This document shows, one piece after another, positions 52,190-62,868 of a DNA stretch of 64,000 nt; the first letter of the stretch is position 1; the number at the start of each line of letters is the position of its first letter. The stretch is from Butyrivibrio fibrisolvens (GTDB lineage Bacteria; Bacillota; Clostridia; Lachnospirales; Lachnospiraceae), in contig NZ_CP065800.1 in the NCBI RefSeq assembly GCF_023206215.1, forward strand, positions 4,030,001-4,094,000, given 5' to 3'. Position numbers and translations under genes: made by a program. The notes below the pieces were generated by a model, which was given only the letters and a program-made list of their open reading frames with translations, did no database searches and had not been told where the DNA came from.

Positions 52190-53884
52190 TTAACTGAGTT
52201 TAAATGAACTCTTGAGTGAAACGATACGGTTAAATACCGGTTCACCGTCTTTGGAATCCTTACTGTCAACGCAGAAATATCCGTTTCTTACAAACTGGAA
52301 TCTGTCATATTTCTGTGCACTTACAAGCTCTTCTTCTATTTTAGCATTTTTGATCACAGTAATCGAATTAGGATTTAAGTTGAGTGATCCGTCTTCCTCG
52401 TTGTATACGCCTTTTTCCTCATCTGTAAGATTCTCGTAAAGACGAACTTCGCAGTCTCTGCTTCCTGCTGCAGATACCCAGTGGATAGTACCTTTGACCT
52501 TACGACCATCAGCACTGTCACCACCTCTTGTAGTAGGATCATACTCAGCATGAACAACTGTCACATTGCCATCTGCATCCTTTTCGCATCCTGTGCATTT
52601 AACATAATAAGCGTTCATGAGACGGACTTCATTGCCAGGGAACATACGGAAGTATTTCTTAGGAGGCTCTTCCATGAAGTCTTCTGCTTCAATATAGAGT
52701 TCTCTTCCGAATGTAACTTCACGGCTTCCCATCTCAGGGTTCTCTTTGTTATATTCAATAGTAACTTTCTCTGTCTGTCCTTCAGGATAGTTGTCGATTA
52801 TAAGCTTTACAGGATGAAGGACAGCCATCATACGCTTAGCAGTAGGCTTAAGATCTTCACGGATACAATACTCGAGCATTGCCATCTCAGCTGAAGAGTT
52901 AGCCTTGGATACACCAAGAAGTTCTACGAACTTCCTGATAGACTCAGGTGTATAACCTCTTCTTCTAAGAGCTGCAATAGTAACAAGACGAGGATCATCC
53001 CATCCGTCTACTACCTTATCTTCTACAAGCTTTTTGATATATCTCTTACCTGTAACAACATTGGTAAGATACATCTTGGCAAACTCTATCTGACGAGGAG
53101 GATTAGCAAATTCGCATTCTCTGACAACCCAGTCATAAAGCGGTCTGTGATCTTCAAACTCAAGTGTACACAGCGAATGTGTTATACCTTCAATAGCATC
53201 TTCTATAGGATGAGCATAGTCATACATAGGATAGATGCACCACTTATCACCTGTACGTGCATGTGTCATATGAGCTACACGATATATGATCGGGTCACGC
53301 ATGTTAATGTTAGGTGATGACATATCAATCTTAGCTCGAAGTGTCATAGCGCCATCTTCTACGCTGCCGCTCTTCATCTCTTCGAACATACGAAGGTTAT
53401 CTTCTATACTTCTGTCTCTGTTTGGATCATCCTTGCCGGGCTCTGTAAGAGTTCCCCTGTATTCACGCATCTGCTCAGCTGTAAGCTCAGATACATAAGC
53501 CTTACCCTTTTTGATAAGCTTAACTGCATATTCATACATCTGATCAAAATAATCCGATGCATGGAAAAGACGATCTTCATAGTCTGCACCAAGCCACTTG
53601 ACGTCAGCTATGATAGAATCCATGAACTCAGATCTTTCTTTTGTTGGATTTGTATCATCAAATCTCATATTGAACTTGCCGCCATATTCCTTAGCAATAC
53701 CGGAATTAATGATGATACTCTTGGCATGTCCTATATGCAGGAATCCATTAGGTTCAGGAGGAAATCTCGTCTGAACGTGATCATAGACTCCTTCCTTCAA
53801 ATCCTTGTCAATCTCTGCTTCAATAAAGTTCCTGGAAGGAGCATTTTCTTTTGACTCTTCGGAACTATTCACTACTTCTGCCAT
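52190..53884 (-). CDS. glnS: Glutaminyl-tRNA synthetase
   Basis: 564 residues. HIGH motif in [20 protein letters not shown] (about 50), the class I core with [32 protein letters not shown], and the GlnRS-specific [17 protein letters not shown], followed by the anticodon-binding beta-barrels. In place of KMSKS it reads [14 protein letters not shown], retaining only the lysine. It attaches glutamine to tRNA-Gln. A degenerate ribosome site (GGATTGGATAATAGGAA) precedes the start. It is followed by DUF2225. Confidence 0.95.
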   Translation of the reverse strand: MAEVVNSSEESKENAPSRNFIEAEIDKDLKEGVYDHVQTRFPPEPNGFLHIGHAKSIIINSGIAKEYGGKFNMRFDDTNPTKERSEFMDSIIADVKWLGADYEDRLFHASDYFDQMYEYAVKLIKKGKAYVSELTAEQMREYRGTLTEPGKDDPNRDRSIEDNLRMFEEMKSGSVEDGAMTLRAKIDMSSPNINMRDPIIYRVAHMTHARTGDKWCIYPMYDYAHPIEDAIEGITHSLCTLEFEDHRPLYDWVVRECEFANPPRQIEFAKMYLTNVVTGKRYIKKLVEDKVVDGWDDPRLVTIAALRRRGYTPESIRKFVELLGVSKANSSAEMAMLEYCIREDLKPTAKRMMAVLHPVKLIIDNYPEGQTEKVTIEYNKENPEMGSREVTFGRELYIEAEDFMEEPPKKYFRMFPGNEVRLMNAYYVKCTGCEKDADGNVTVVHAEYDPTTRGGDSADGRKVKGTIHWVSAAGSRDCEVRLYENLTDEEKGVYNEEDGSLNLNPNSITVIKNAKIEEELVSAQKYDRFQFVRNGYFCVDSKDSKDGEPVFNRIVSLKSSFKLS

Positions 53885-54047
53885 TTCCTATTATCCAATC
53901 CTTATCTATAAATATATTTCGCCATACATGACCATATTCTTAACAGTTATGCATAGCTTATTTTATCATAACACGTTTGTCACTTTTAGAAAACAACTTG
54001 CAATACACATTTTAAAACAAATATCTTTAGATCCTGCTATTAGTGAG

Positions 54048-54082
54048 AAAAAACGGACAGATGCTTTATAAACATCCGTCCG
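54048..54082 (-). terminator. Terminator of guaB
   Basis: On the minus strand CGGACGGATG (54082-54073), loop, CATCTGTCCG (54063-54054), then TTTTTT (54053-54048). One mismatch. Confidence 0.85.
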
Positions 54083-54134
54083 CTTTAATCATGCTACTAT
54101 TATCTACAGTAAATCGCCTTTTCAGCGTTACTGA

Positions 54135-55601
<1,467 letters not shown>

Positions 55602-55646
55602 CTAATTCTTATATATAAACTTAAATTGTTACCTTTATTTAAGAAT

Positions 55647-55680
55647 GATGCAGGTGCCAATAGTTCTGTGCGCCTGCATC
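55647..55680 (-). terminator. Hairpin after the hypothetical membrane gene
   Basis: GATGCAGGTGC (55647-55657) pairs with GCGCCTGCATC (55670-55680), with one G-T pair. On the minus strand the following sequence is only moderately T-rich. Confidence 0.55.
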
Positions 55681-55689
55681 TTAGAGTGA

Positions 55690-56208
55690 TCAGTCTTTAA
55701 ATGTCTTACGAGGTGCTACCTGATATACAGCAGCAACCAGTCTTTCGTCAGGATTCATGATAAGCTTCTGACGTCCATCATAGTAAAAAGCATATCTTGT
55801 ATCAGGCTGGTGAACTTCACCATCCGAAAAATCAAGAACCTGATAGTTCTTGTTCTTAAATTCGTCAAGATGATAAGAGTTAATGGGGCCAAAAGCTTCC
55901 ATACGCTCTGTTTCAAACTTACCAACACGCTTACGGCTGTTCTTGTTAAGAATCTTATCTACAGTAACTTCCTTCTCACAATACTGGTACTCGTACTCAA
56001 TATTGGAATTAAGGTTGCAAAGAAAAGCCATAAAGCCAAAAAATACAGTTAATGCAAGTGTAACGATCATACCAAGAATCGCACCTATTCCGGTCATAAA
56101 GCCAAGTGCACTGATAACAGCAAGAATAATACATACAAATTTAAGAAAAACAAAAAGTGGTGATGTTTTTCTCTTTACCATACATTCAACATAATCCAGT
56201 TCGTTCAT
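55690..56208 (-). CDS. Conserved membrane protein, possibly DUF6106
   Basis: 172 residues. MNELDYVECMVKRKTSPLF, then two membrane segments (about 18-68, FLKFVCIILAVISALGFMTG and VTLALTVFFGFMAFLCNL), then a cytosolic domain beginning NIEYEYQYCEKEVTVDKILN, with FETERMEAFGPIN and a conserved FYYDGRQKLIMNPDERL. The family is probably DUF6106 of Clostridia, from memory. The soluble half resembles PH-like domains; role unknown. ACGGAG supports the start. Confidence 0.7.
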   Translation of the reverse strand: MNELDYVECMVKRKTSPLFVFLKFVCIILAVISALGFMTGIGAILGMIVTLALTVFFGFMAFLCNLNSNIEYEYQYCEKEVTVDKILNKNSRKRVGKFETERMEAFGPINSYHLDEFKNKNYQVLDFSDGEVHQPDTRYAFYYDGRQKLIMNPDERLVAAVYQVAPRKTFKD

Positions 56209-56420
56209 CGTCGCATCTCCGTGTAATAATATTTTATTGTCAAATATTTTTAGAATATTTGTTCAAAAAAATATTTGACAGTAATGATATATTACTTTAA
56301 CCAAACTTGCAAGCATTTTCAACTCGATATAGCCGTACTTTGATTAATTTTATATAAAAATTGTAAATAAACGATCTTAAAACAGTTTTTATTATGTAAT
56401 TTGTATGTATAACAGCATGC

Positions 56421-56710
56421 ACTTCCCACTTGGACTGACCAGCATCCGCAAAGACTTTACAGGGGGGAGGTAGTATATAAATCATTGCCACACTGTTAAT
56501 CGTTTTATAATTCATGGCATGATATCTGAAAATTTTTATTCCAGGGTCTGAAACTCGCTACGCTCAAACAGACAGACCCCTGACAGAATAAAAATTTCCA
56601 TCTATCATGCTCATGAATTTAATAAAACGATTAAAAAGTGTGGCAATGATTTATATACTGCCTCCCCCCTGTAAAGTCTTTGCGGATGCTGGTCAGTCCA
56701 AGTGGGAAGT
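56421..56710. repeat. 290-bp near-perfect palindrome, element P2
   Basis: Central part of the 689-bp gap 56209-56897. ACTTCCCACTTGGACTGACC (56421 on) is mirrored exactly at 56691-56710. Inner block TAGTATATAAATCATTGCCA and TTCATGGCATGATATCTG are shared with P1; loop GAAACTCGCTACGCTCAAAC. The outer arms are unrelated to those of P1. The rest of the gap, 56209-56420 and 56711-56897, is very AT-rich and shows nothing else recognisable. Confidence 0.9.
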
Positions 56711-56897
56711 TTTTAGATACTGGAATATAATCCTTTGAAGAATTCATATTTTTTTAATTGACCATAAGTGATATTTTATTTATTATGACTAAAGGTCTTT
56801 TTTAGAGCTTCTAATAATTCATATTATAGAAATTCATATATAAATAATTATTCCGCAGTTCACTATATACTGCTGAATAGTAGTTGCGAGGTATAAG

Positions 56898-57800
56898 ATG
56901 GCAGTTTGGGATGATATCAAAAAACAGCATAAGAAGGTAAGAAAAAAAGGATTCAAGGCAATGGCCTCTTATTTCTGGGATTATTATAAGGTCCCTACAG
57001 CAGTTATTATTGTGATCGCACTTTTTTCTTTTTATCTTATAAGAGATATGGCTTCAAACCTTCCGTACGGATTCTATGCAATGATGATCAATTCTACAAT
57101 GCATCCTGATGGAGAAGTAATTGGAGAAGATTTTGCTGGATACGCCGGAATTGACACAAGTAGCTACAACGTTCTTATCGATACCAATCAGACTCTTAGC
57201 ACAAGCTCTTACAATACTTATGACGTGTCAACTCAGGAACGTATCATGGCGATAACCGCTGCAGGTGATCTGGATGTTATGATCGCGGATCAGTCAGTAT
57301 TTGAGCAGTATGCAAGAAACAGCTATATGACAGATCTTCGTGATCTTATGTCAGAAGATGAGCTCAAAAAATATGATGGCTATATCTATTATGTAGACGG
57401 TGCTATCTTAAAAGCTATTGAAGACGGAACATATGAACAAGCATCTTCAGAAAACACCGCAGATAATGAAAGCCAAGGCTCACAAGATGATCCTTCAGTA
57501 GCTGGCTCGAATTCTGCAGCTACTGATGAAACTATATCCGATGAAGAGATAAGCTATATGCTCGGAATATCATCTCCAAGCTCAATTGTTTCAGAAGAGG
57601 CTTTCGTACTTCCGGATCCAGACAGTATGGAAGATCCTGTTCCTGTAGGCATCATCTTATCAGATACAGCTTTCATGCAAAGCACTAATACATATGCAGG
57701 ATCAGTTCCTATATTTGGAATAATAGGAAACTCCAGTAGAACAGACCTGGCTATTAAGTTCCTCGAATATTTGAGCGAATATGCACCTTCAGAAAGCTGA
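56898..57800 (+). CDS. Membrane-anchored extracytoplasmic protein of unknown family
   Basis: 300 residues. The basic N-terminus (KKQHKKVRKKGFKAMASYFW) is followed by one membrane segment (about 36-54, AVIIVIALFSFYLIRD); the rest is outside. The outer part has a periplasmic-binding-like flavour: SYNVLIDTNQTLSTSSYNTY, ITAAGDLDVMIADQSVFEQY, LRDLMSEDELKKYDGYIYYV, interrupted by a Ser/Asp-rich linker (about 185-220). The C-terminal AIKFLEYLSEY resembles the end of solute-binding proteins. I do not recognise the family. A weak site GCGAGG precedes ATG. Confidence 0.7.
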   Translation: MAVWDDIKKQHKKVRKKGFKAMASYFWDYYKVPTAVIIVIALFSFYLIRDMASNLPYGFYAMMINSTMHPDGEVIGEDFAGYAGIDTSSYNVLIDTNQTLSTSSYNTYDVSTQERIMAITAAGDLDVMIADQSVFEQYARNSYMTDLRDLMSEDELKKYDGYIYYVDGAILKAIEDGTYEQASSENTADNESQGSQDDPSVAGSNSAATDETISDEEISYMLGISSPSSIVSEEAFVLPDPDSMEDPVPVGIILSDTAFMQSTNTYAGSVPIFGIIGNSSRTDLAIKFLEYLSEYAPSES

Positions 57801-57865
57801 TAATTCTATGCAATGATCAGCGTAAAACTATTTAAATTCAGCTTTTAACTCAAACTTTCTCATCG

Positions 57866-57902
57866 AAATGGCACCTCATCCAACACGGATAAGGTGCCAT
57901 TT
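57866..57902 (+). terminator. Rho-independent terminator
   Basis: AAATGGCACCT (57866-57876) and AGGTGCCATTT (57892-57902), perfect 11-bp stem; it can serve the gene at 56898 and, from the other side, lysC. Confidence 0.8.
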
Positions 57903-58021
57903 TAGGAATAAGCATATAAGAATCAATTGATCAAATTGTTCTTAACAATATTAGGATGTAGGTATTTATAAGGTATATACCTACCTGCCATAAGCCCACT
58001 ACATTCAAGGCTTATGGACTA

Positions 58022-59341
58022 TCATAACTGTGTCTCTACAAATATATCGTAGATAGCACTTATAGCCTTTTCAAAATCTCTGTTCTCAACACCTATGATG
58101 ATATTAAGCTCAGATGATCCCTGGTCGATCATTCTGACGTTAACATTGGCATGTGCAAGAGCTGAGAAAATCCTTCCTGCAGTACCTCTTGTAGACTTCA
58201 TACCACGACCTACGACTGCAATAAGTCCTAGATCAGACTCAATTTCAAGCATATCAGGCTTGGCAAGTCTGTGAATCTCACTGACTACCGCCTGTTCCTT
58301 ACTTATGAAGTCATCCTCATGAACAAATACTGTCATGGTATCAATTCCAGAAGGAACATGCTCTATGGATATATCATGATCTTCAAATGACTGAAGTACT
58401 TTTCTTACAAAACCGATTTCGGAATTCATCATATCCTTGGATATGTTCACACAGCAGAAGCCTTTCTTGCCGGCGATTCCTGTAATAGTATACTTGGACT
58501 TTCTGGCTGTTGATTCTACGATCCAGGTTCCTTCATCTTCAGGCTTGTTGGTATTTCTGATATTGATCGGAATACCCTCTTTACGAACCGGGAAGATAGA
58601 ATCTTCATGAAGCACAGATGCTCCCATGTAAGCCAGCTCTCGAAGTTCTGTATATGTAATGATCTCGATTGACTGTGGCTTATTTATAATACGAGGGTCA
58701 GCGATCATAAATCCGCTCACATCTGTCCAGTTCTCGTATACATCAGCTTTAACTGCACGAGCGACAATAGAACCTGTTATATCTGATCCGCCTCTTGAGA
58801 AAGTCTTGATGCTTCCGTCAGGCATAGCACCAAAGAATCCCGGGATAACTGCACGCTCTGTTTTAGAAAGTTTTGCAGACATTTTCTCGTTGGTCTTTTC
58901 TGCATCAAACTCGCCTTTCTTATCAAAGCATACAACACTGGCTGAATCTACAAATGTATAACCAAGATACTGAGCCATTATCTTACCGTTAAGATACTCA
59001 CCTCTTGATGCTGCATAATCTTTTCCGGCTTTATTCTTGAACTTCTCTTCAATTTCCTTAAAGTCCTCTGCCAGAGAAAAATCAAGTGAAAGACCTGTAA
59101 TTATTTCATCATAACGTGCTTTTATTTCTGCAAGTTTAACCCTAAAATCCTTGCCTTCTTCTGCAAGTGCATAGCAGGCATAGAGCATATCAGTAACTTT
59201 TCTGTCACCGGAATTTCTTTTGCCTGGAGCTGAAGGAATAACATACCTTCTGCCTTCATCACTTCTGATAATATTTCCAACTTTTTCAAACTGCTGTGCA
59301 CTGGCAAGTGAACTACCGCCAAACTTTACTACCTTTTTCAT
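58022..59341 (-). CDS. lysC: Aspartokinase
   Basis: 439 residues. VVKFGGSSLASAQQFEKVGN at the start, YVIPSAPGKRNSGDRKVTDM, FSRGGSDITGSIVARAVKAD, YENWTDVSGFMIADPR; then two ACT domains (about 300-435, with ITGIAGKKGFCCVNI and GLIAVVGRGMKSTRGTAGRI). It phosphorylates aspartate, first step for lysine, threonine and methionine. Feedback by lysine or threonine is likely through the ACT domains but cannot be decided. AAGGAGAA supports the start. Third gene of ACT-hom-lysC, 14 bp after hom. Confidence 0.95.
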   Translation of the reverse strand: MKKVVKFGGSSLASAQQFEKVGNIIRSDEGRRYVIPSAPGKRNSGDRKVTDMLYACYALAEEGKDFRVKLAEIKARYDEIITGLSLDFSLAEDFKEIEEKFKNKAGKDYAASRGEYLNGKIMAQYLGYTFVDSASVVCFDKKGEFDAEKTNEKMSAKLSKTERAVIPGFFGAMPDGSIKTFSRGGSDITGSIVARAVKADVYENWTDVSGFMIADPRIINKPQSIEIITYTELRELAYMGASVLHEDSIFPVRKEGIPINIRNTNKPEDEGTWIVESTARKSKYTITGIAGKKGFCCVNISKDMMNSEIGFVRKVLQSFEDHDISIEHVPSGIDTMTVFVHEDDFISKEQAVVSEIHRLAKPDMLEIESDLGLIAVVGRGMKSTRGTAGRIFSALAHANVNVRMIDQGSSELNIIIGVENRDFEKAISAIYDIFVETQL

Positions 59342-59355
59342 TTTATATCTTCTCC

Positions 59356-60564
59356 TTAAAGCTCACGAAGGAATCCCTTTGCTTTCACGAGCTGCGCATA
59401 TTTTTCCTTAAAATCTTTTTCTGAGATCAAATCTGTAACAAATGCAAATTCTCCAAATACGTCCTTGCTCTCGACAACTTCAATTGAAGATCCAAAGAGC
59501 TCTTTGGCCTGATCTTCACTATTCTCATCAACCCTTACAAAAAATCTGTGAACATAGCTTCCGTTATCAGATAAGTCTGCAGGAGAATCTGTAAGGTTAA
59601 CATCCATATGACTTCCTTTATGGATCACAAGATCTATAAGATCAGCAACTACAGCAGAGGCTGTAGCCTGCTTGCCTGCGCCCTTACCATAATACATCGT
59701 GCTTCCAAGCATATTGCCGTGAACTACGATCGCATTAAATACATCATTAACAAATGCAAGCGGATTCTCTGATGGAATAAGAAATGGAGATACCATAGTA
59801 AAAAAGCCGGAATTGTTCTTCTTGATCATTCCAAGAAGCTTAATGGACATTCCAAGGCTTCTTGCATATGCAAAATCTTCCTGAGTGATCTTGGTAATGC
59901 CTTCTGTCTCTATATCCTCATACTTTACATACTGACCTGACATAAGTGAAGCAAGTATTGCTGTCTTACGACATGCATCATATCCTTCAATGTCTGCTTC
60001 AGGTTTTCTCTCAGCATAGCCCTTGTTCTGAGCTTCCTTTAAAACAGTTGCAAATCCAATCTTTTCTCTGTCCATCTTTGTCAGAATATAATTGGTTGTT
60101 CCGTTTAAGATTCCGGTAATAGAATCAATCTTCTCATGCTTAAGAGAAGTATTAAGTGTACGAAGGATAGGGATACCGCCGCCAACAGATGCTTCAAAAA
60201 GATATGAGCAGTTGTGCTCTTTGGCGATCCTTACAAGCTCAGGACCATGTGCTGCCACAAGTTCTTTATTGGAGGTGCATACACTAATACCCTTCTCAAG
60301 TGCTCTTTTTTCAAAGGTAAAAGCCGGTTCAAGGCCACCCATAGTCTCACAGATAACATCTATTTCAGGATCGTTTAAAATAACTTCTATATCATGAACG
60401 ATCTGACTTTCATGTTTGTCTCCCGGGAAATCACGAAGGTCAAGAATATACTTAACTTCGACTTTCTCGCCGGCACTAGCTTCAACTTCTGCGCTGTTAG
60501 TATCAAGGACTTCAACCACACCGCTTCCAACTGTTCCATAACCTAATACTGCTGCCTTGGCCAT
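59356..60564 (-). CDS. hom: Homoserine dehydrogenase
   Basis: 402 residues from the ATG with AAGGGAGGC just upstream. MAKAAVLGYGTVGSGVVEVL (Rossmann), VCTSNKELVAAHGPEL, GGGIPILRTLNTSLK, GILNGTTNYILTKM, AYAERKPEADIEGYDACRK-type catalytic region, YYGKGAGKQATASAVVADL, and a C-terminal ACT domain (about 330-400). It reduces aspartate semialdehyde to homoserine, towards threonine and methionine. Between the ACT protein and lysC on one strand. Confidence 0.97.
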   Translation of the reverse strand: MAKAAVLGYGTVGSGVVEVLDTNSAEVEASAGEKVEVKYILDLRDFPGDKHESQIVHDIEVILNDPEIDVICETMGGLEPAFTFEKRALEKGISVCTSNKELVAAHGPELVRIAKEHNCSYLFEASVGGGIPILRTLNTSLKHEKIDSITGILNGTTNYILTKMDREKIGFATVLKEAQNKGYAERKPEADIEGYDACRKTAILASLMSGQYVKYEDIETEGITKITQEDFAYARSLGMSIKLLGMIKKNNSGFFTMVSPFLIPSENPLAFVNDVFNAIVVHGNMLGSTMYYGKGAGKQATASAVVADLIDLVIHKGSHMDVNLTDSPADLSDNGSYVHRFFVRVDENSEDQAKELFGSSIEVVESKDVFGEFAFVTDLISEKDFKEKYAQLVKAKGFLREL

Positions 60565-60712
60565 ATTGCCTCCCTTTGATCCGCATGGATGTCCACGCAT
60601 ATTTATGCAAAAAAATGTAAAAAATCCTTATAATCCGAAAGTATAGCACATAAAAACTGTATAAGGATATATTTATATAAAAAAATTTAAATTATTGAAT
60701 AGATGACAGTTA

Positions 60713-61168
60713 TTAGGAAACACCGTTACCACGTCCGCTTATCTGAACCTTGTGTACCCCGGGCCTTTGGCCTATTGCTGCAGACAGATCCGTGACGCTA
60801 ACACCTTCATCGATCACCTGGAGACTGACAGAAAGAGATGCTACTCCGTCAATAGGTATAGATTGATGAATGGTCAGGATATTGGCTCCTGATCTTGCAA
60901 TGATCCCCAGGACATCTGACAAAAGTCCTGGCTCATCATCTATCTGAAATGTAAGTGTGAATGTGGATCCCGAAAGAGAATCATGGAATTCGTATATATC
61001 GTCTTTGTATTTATAAAAAGAACTTCTACTGATATCAACTTTGGCAACTGCCTCGTTAACAGTACGGACTCTGCCGGATTCAAGAAGTTTCTTGGCTTCG
61101 ACGACTTTAATAAGCACTTCTGGTATAGCCTGTCTTTGAACAATGTAATATCCGGAATGTTCTTTCAT
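60713..61168 (-). CDS. ACT domain protein (PheB-like, UPF0735)
   Basis: 151 residues from the ATG with TAGGAGATATC upstream. The N-terminus QAIPEVLIKVVEAKKLLESG and TVNEAVAKVDISRSSFYKYK is a short helix-turn-helix-like region; the ACT domain is FTLTFQIDDEPGLLSDVLGI to HQSIPIDGVASLSVSLQVI (about 78-145). PheB-type proteins are thought to sense amino acids next to aspartate-pathway genes. It lies before hom (148 bp), likely a regulator of the same pathway, with DNA binding possible but unproven. Confidence 0.9.
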   Translation of the reverse strand: MKEHSGYYIVQRQAIPEVLIKVVEAKKLLESGRVRTVNEAVAKVDISRSSFYKYKDDIYEFHDSLSGSTFTLTFQIDDEPGLLSDVLGIIARSGANILTIHQSIPIDGVASLSVSLQVIDEGVSVTDLSAAIGQRPGVHKVQISGRGNGVS

Positions 61169-61371
61169 GATATCTCCTACATGATAGTTTGTCCTACGCG
61201 GACATTTGTACGTCCATGAAAGATATTCTATCACACTAAAGTGACAGAGGCAATCAGAAATATTGTCCAAACATTTTCTTAAAATGCATAAAGATACATA
61301 AATATTGACCAAAAAACCGAATGTGATACATGAAAGTCAGTGTTCAAGTAGAATATACAGGAAACTATTAC

Positions 61372-61412
61372 AAAAAAAGAAGCATCTTGCAACTCCCTGT
61401 CGCAAGTGCTCC
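61372..61412 (-). terminator. Rho-independent terminator upstream of the ACT-hom-lysC genes
   Basis: On the minus strand AGCACTTGC pairs with GCAAGATGCT (one bulge), then TTTTTTT (61378-61372). It ends either the unit at 61372-61652 or a transcription-attenuation leader. Confidence 0.8.
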
Positions 61413-61652
61413 TTCAAACTTATAGATCAACACCATGCCCGTGATGTAAGTCAGTATTTCAGGTCTTTAAACGTCATTCATTACATGCTGCCATGCAACT
61501 TATATATAGATACCGCCACCCACTACATAGGCGATAATTATATAAACATTCATACCTCCCTGGTCCTGAAACTGATTGCATCGCTTAATACCGGTTCCCC
61601 AACCCGTACACTACGATGGTGATCAATCCGTGCTTTCTTCTATAAGCGTCTT
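61372..61652 (-). ncRNA. Candidate structured leader or small RNA
   Basis: In the 638-bp gap 61169-61806. On the minus strand a promoter TTGATT-17-TACATT (61685-61657) is followed by stem CGCTTA/TAAGCG (61648-61643 / 61587-61582), a hairpin GGTT-GGG-GAACC, a long-range stem CAGTTTCAGG/CCTGAAATACTG (61574-61565 / 61463-61452) and the terminator above. It carries a possible 17-codon frame, MNVYIIIAYVVGGGIYI (61553-61500), rich in Ile and Val, but its GGGAGG is only 1 base from the ATG. No T-box motif and no known riboswitch recognised. Confidence 0.5.
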
Positions 61653-61806
61653 CTATAATGTAACCGATTATCTGCATCTAATCAAGACTTTTTGGCACTT
61701 CAAAGTTTCCATAATTTTGATAAATTTTTTGTAAAAATTTAACAATATACAAATTGATCACGCTTGTTCAAAGGTTGAATATGGCTATGTTCCTGCAATC
61801 TATATT

Positions 61807-62679
61807 TCAGATCTCAACGCTTCCTTCAAAAACTGTTTCTGCAGGGCCTGTCATATAGACATTGCCTGATTGTCTGTCCCATCTGCAGATTATATCTCCG
61901 CCGAGAACATGAACCGTAATCTCATCTTCTGTAAGATTGTTTAAAATGCAGGCAACCGCTGTAGCGCAGCACCCTGTCCCACATGCAAGAGTCTCTCCTG
62001 ATCCTCTTTCCCATACACGCATATGTACATTTTTTCTGTCATCTACATGAACAAACTCTGTATTGGTTCTCTGCGGGAAATAAGGATGGTTTTCAAATTT
62101 CTTTCCATATTTTTCCAAAGGGAACTCACTAAGATTATCCTGATCTGTGACAAAAACAACTGCATGAGGATTGCCCATAGATACACAGGTCATTCTGAAA
62201 TTCCTGTCTTCAATCGGTATAGGGTAATCCACTATTCTATCCTTATCACGAAACTTCGACTCTTCTACAGGAATCTTTGCAGGTTCTAATATAGGAGCAC
62301 CCATATTGACTCTTACCATAGTAACCTTGCCACCACTTACAGTAAGATCAAGATAGCGATTCCTTCCAAAAGAACTTATCGCAAGATCCTTGGTCTTGTC
62401 TGTCATGCCATGATCATAAACAAACTTGGCAACGCATCTGATACCATTGCCACACATCTCACCTCTTGAACCATCAGCATTGTACATCTCCATCTCAAAA
62501 TCGGCGCCCTCGATTGGGTTTATAAAAATAACACCACCCCCGCCGATACCAAAATGCCGGTCGGACAACTTCCTTACAACTTCAGGCTTTATAACTTCAG
62601 GTATCACATTTTTGGCTCCATCGATATATATATAATCATTGCCGGCGCCATGCATCTTGGTAAATTCAATCAACGACAT
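61807..62679 (-). CDS. dapF: Diaminopimelate epimerase
   Basis: 290 residues. SLIEFTKMHGAGNDYIYIDG, FEMEMYNADGSRGEMCGNGI with the first catalytic cysteine (about 76), then VHMRVWERGSGETLACGTGC with the second (about 227). It converts LL- to meso-diaminopimelate, for lysine and the cell wall. Together with dapA, dapB and lysC in this window it covers much of the route. The ribosome site is weak (GGAAAT, 8 bases upstream). Located away from the dapA-dapB operon. Confidence 0.97.
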   Translation of the reverse strand: MSLIEFTKMHGAGNDYIYIDGAKNVIPEVIKPEVVRKLSDRHFGIGGGGVIFINPIEGADFEMEMYNADGSRGEMCGNGIRCVAKFVYDHGMTDKTKDLAISSFGRNRYLDLTVSGGKVTMVRVNMGAPILEPAKIPVEESKFRDKDRIVDYPIPIEDRNFRMTCVSMGNPHAVVFVTDQDNLSEFPLEKYGKKFENHPYFPQRTNTEFVHVDDRKNVHMRVWERGSGETLACGTGCCATAVACILNNLTEDEITVHVLGGDIICRWDRQSGNVYMTGPAETVFEGSVEI

Positions 62680-62747
62680 AGTATTATTTCCATCCTTTTA
62701 TTATTTTTAATATATTTTGTTCAGGGCAAGTCCAAATCGAACCATCT

Positions 62748-62779
62748 TCTGATCACCACATATCAGTGTAGTGATCAGA
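62748..62779. repeat. 9-bp inverted repeat between dapF and the chemotaxis gene
   Basis: TCTGATCAC (62748-62756) and GTGATCAGA (62771-62779). It lies in the promoter region of dapF, perhaps an operator; otherwise the gap 62680-62868 holds only the terminator below. Confidence 0.5.
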
Positions 62780-62818
62780 TTGTTCTTCATATTCCTTACG
62801 TCATATTATACAAGTAAT

Positions 62819-62857
62819 AAAAAAAGCGGCAATAGCGAATTTAATCGCTACTACCGC
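62819..62857 (-). terminator. Terminator of the chemotaxis receptor gene
   Basis: On the minus strand GCGGTAGTAGCGAT-TAAA-TTCGCTATTGCCGC (62857-62826), then TTTTTTT (62825-62819). Two small mismatches. Confidence 0.88.
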
Positions 62858-62868
62858 AATATATTATT

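Noticed and set aside
61372-61700. T-box upstream of the ACT-hom-lysC operon
   Set aside because: The conserved GTGGNACCGCG motif and stem I elements are absent, in contrast to the clear T-box of thrS.
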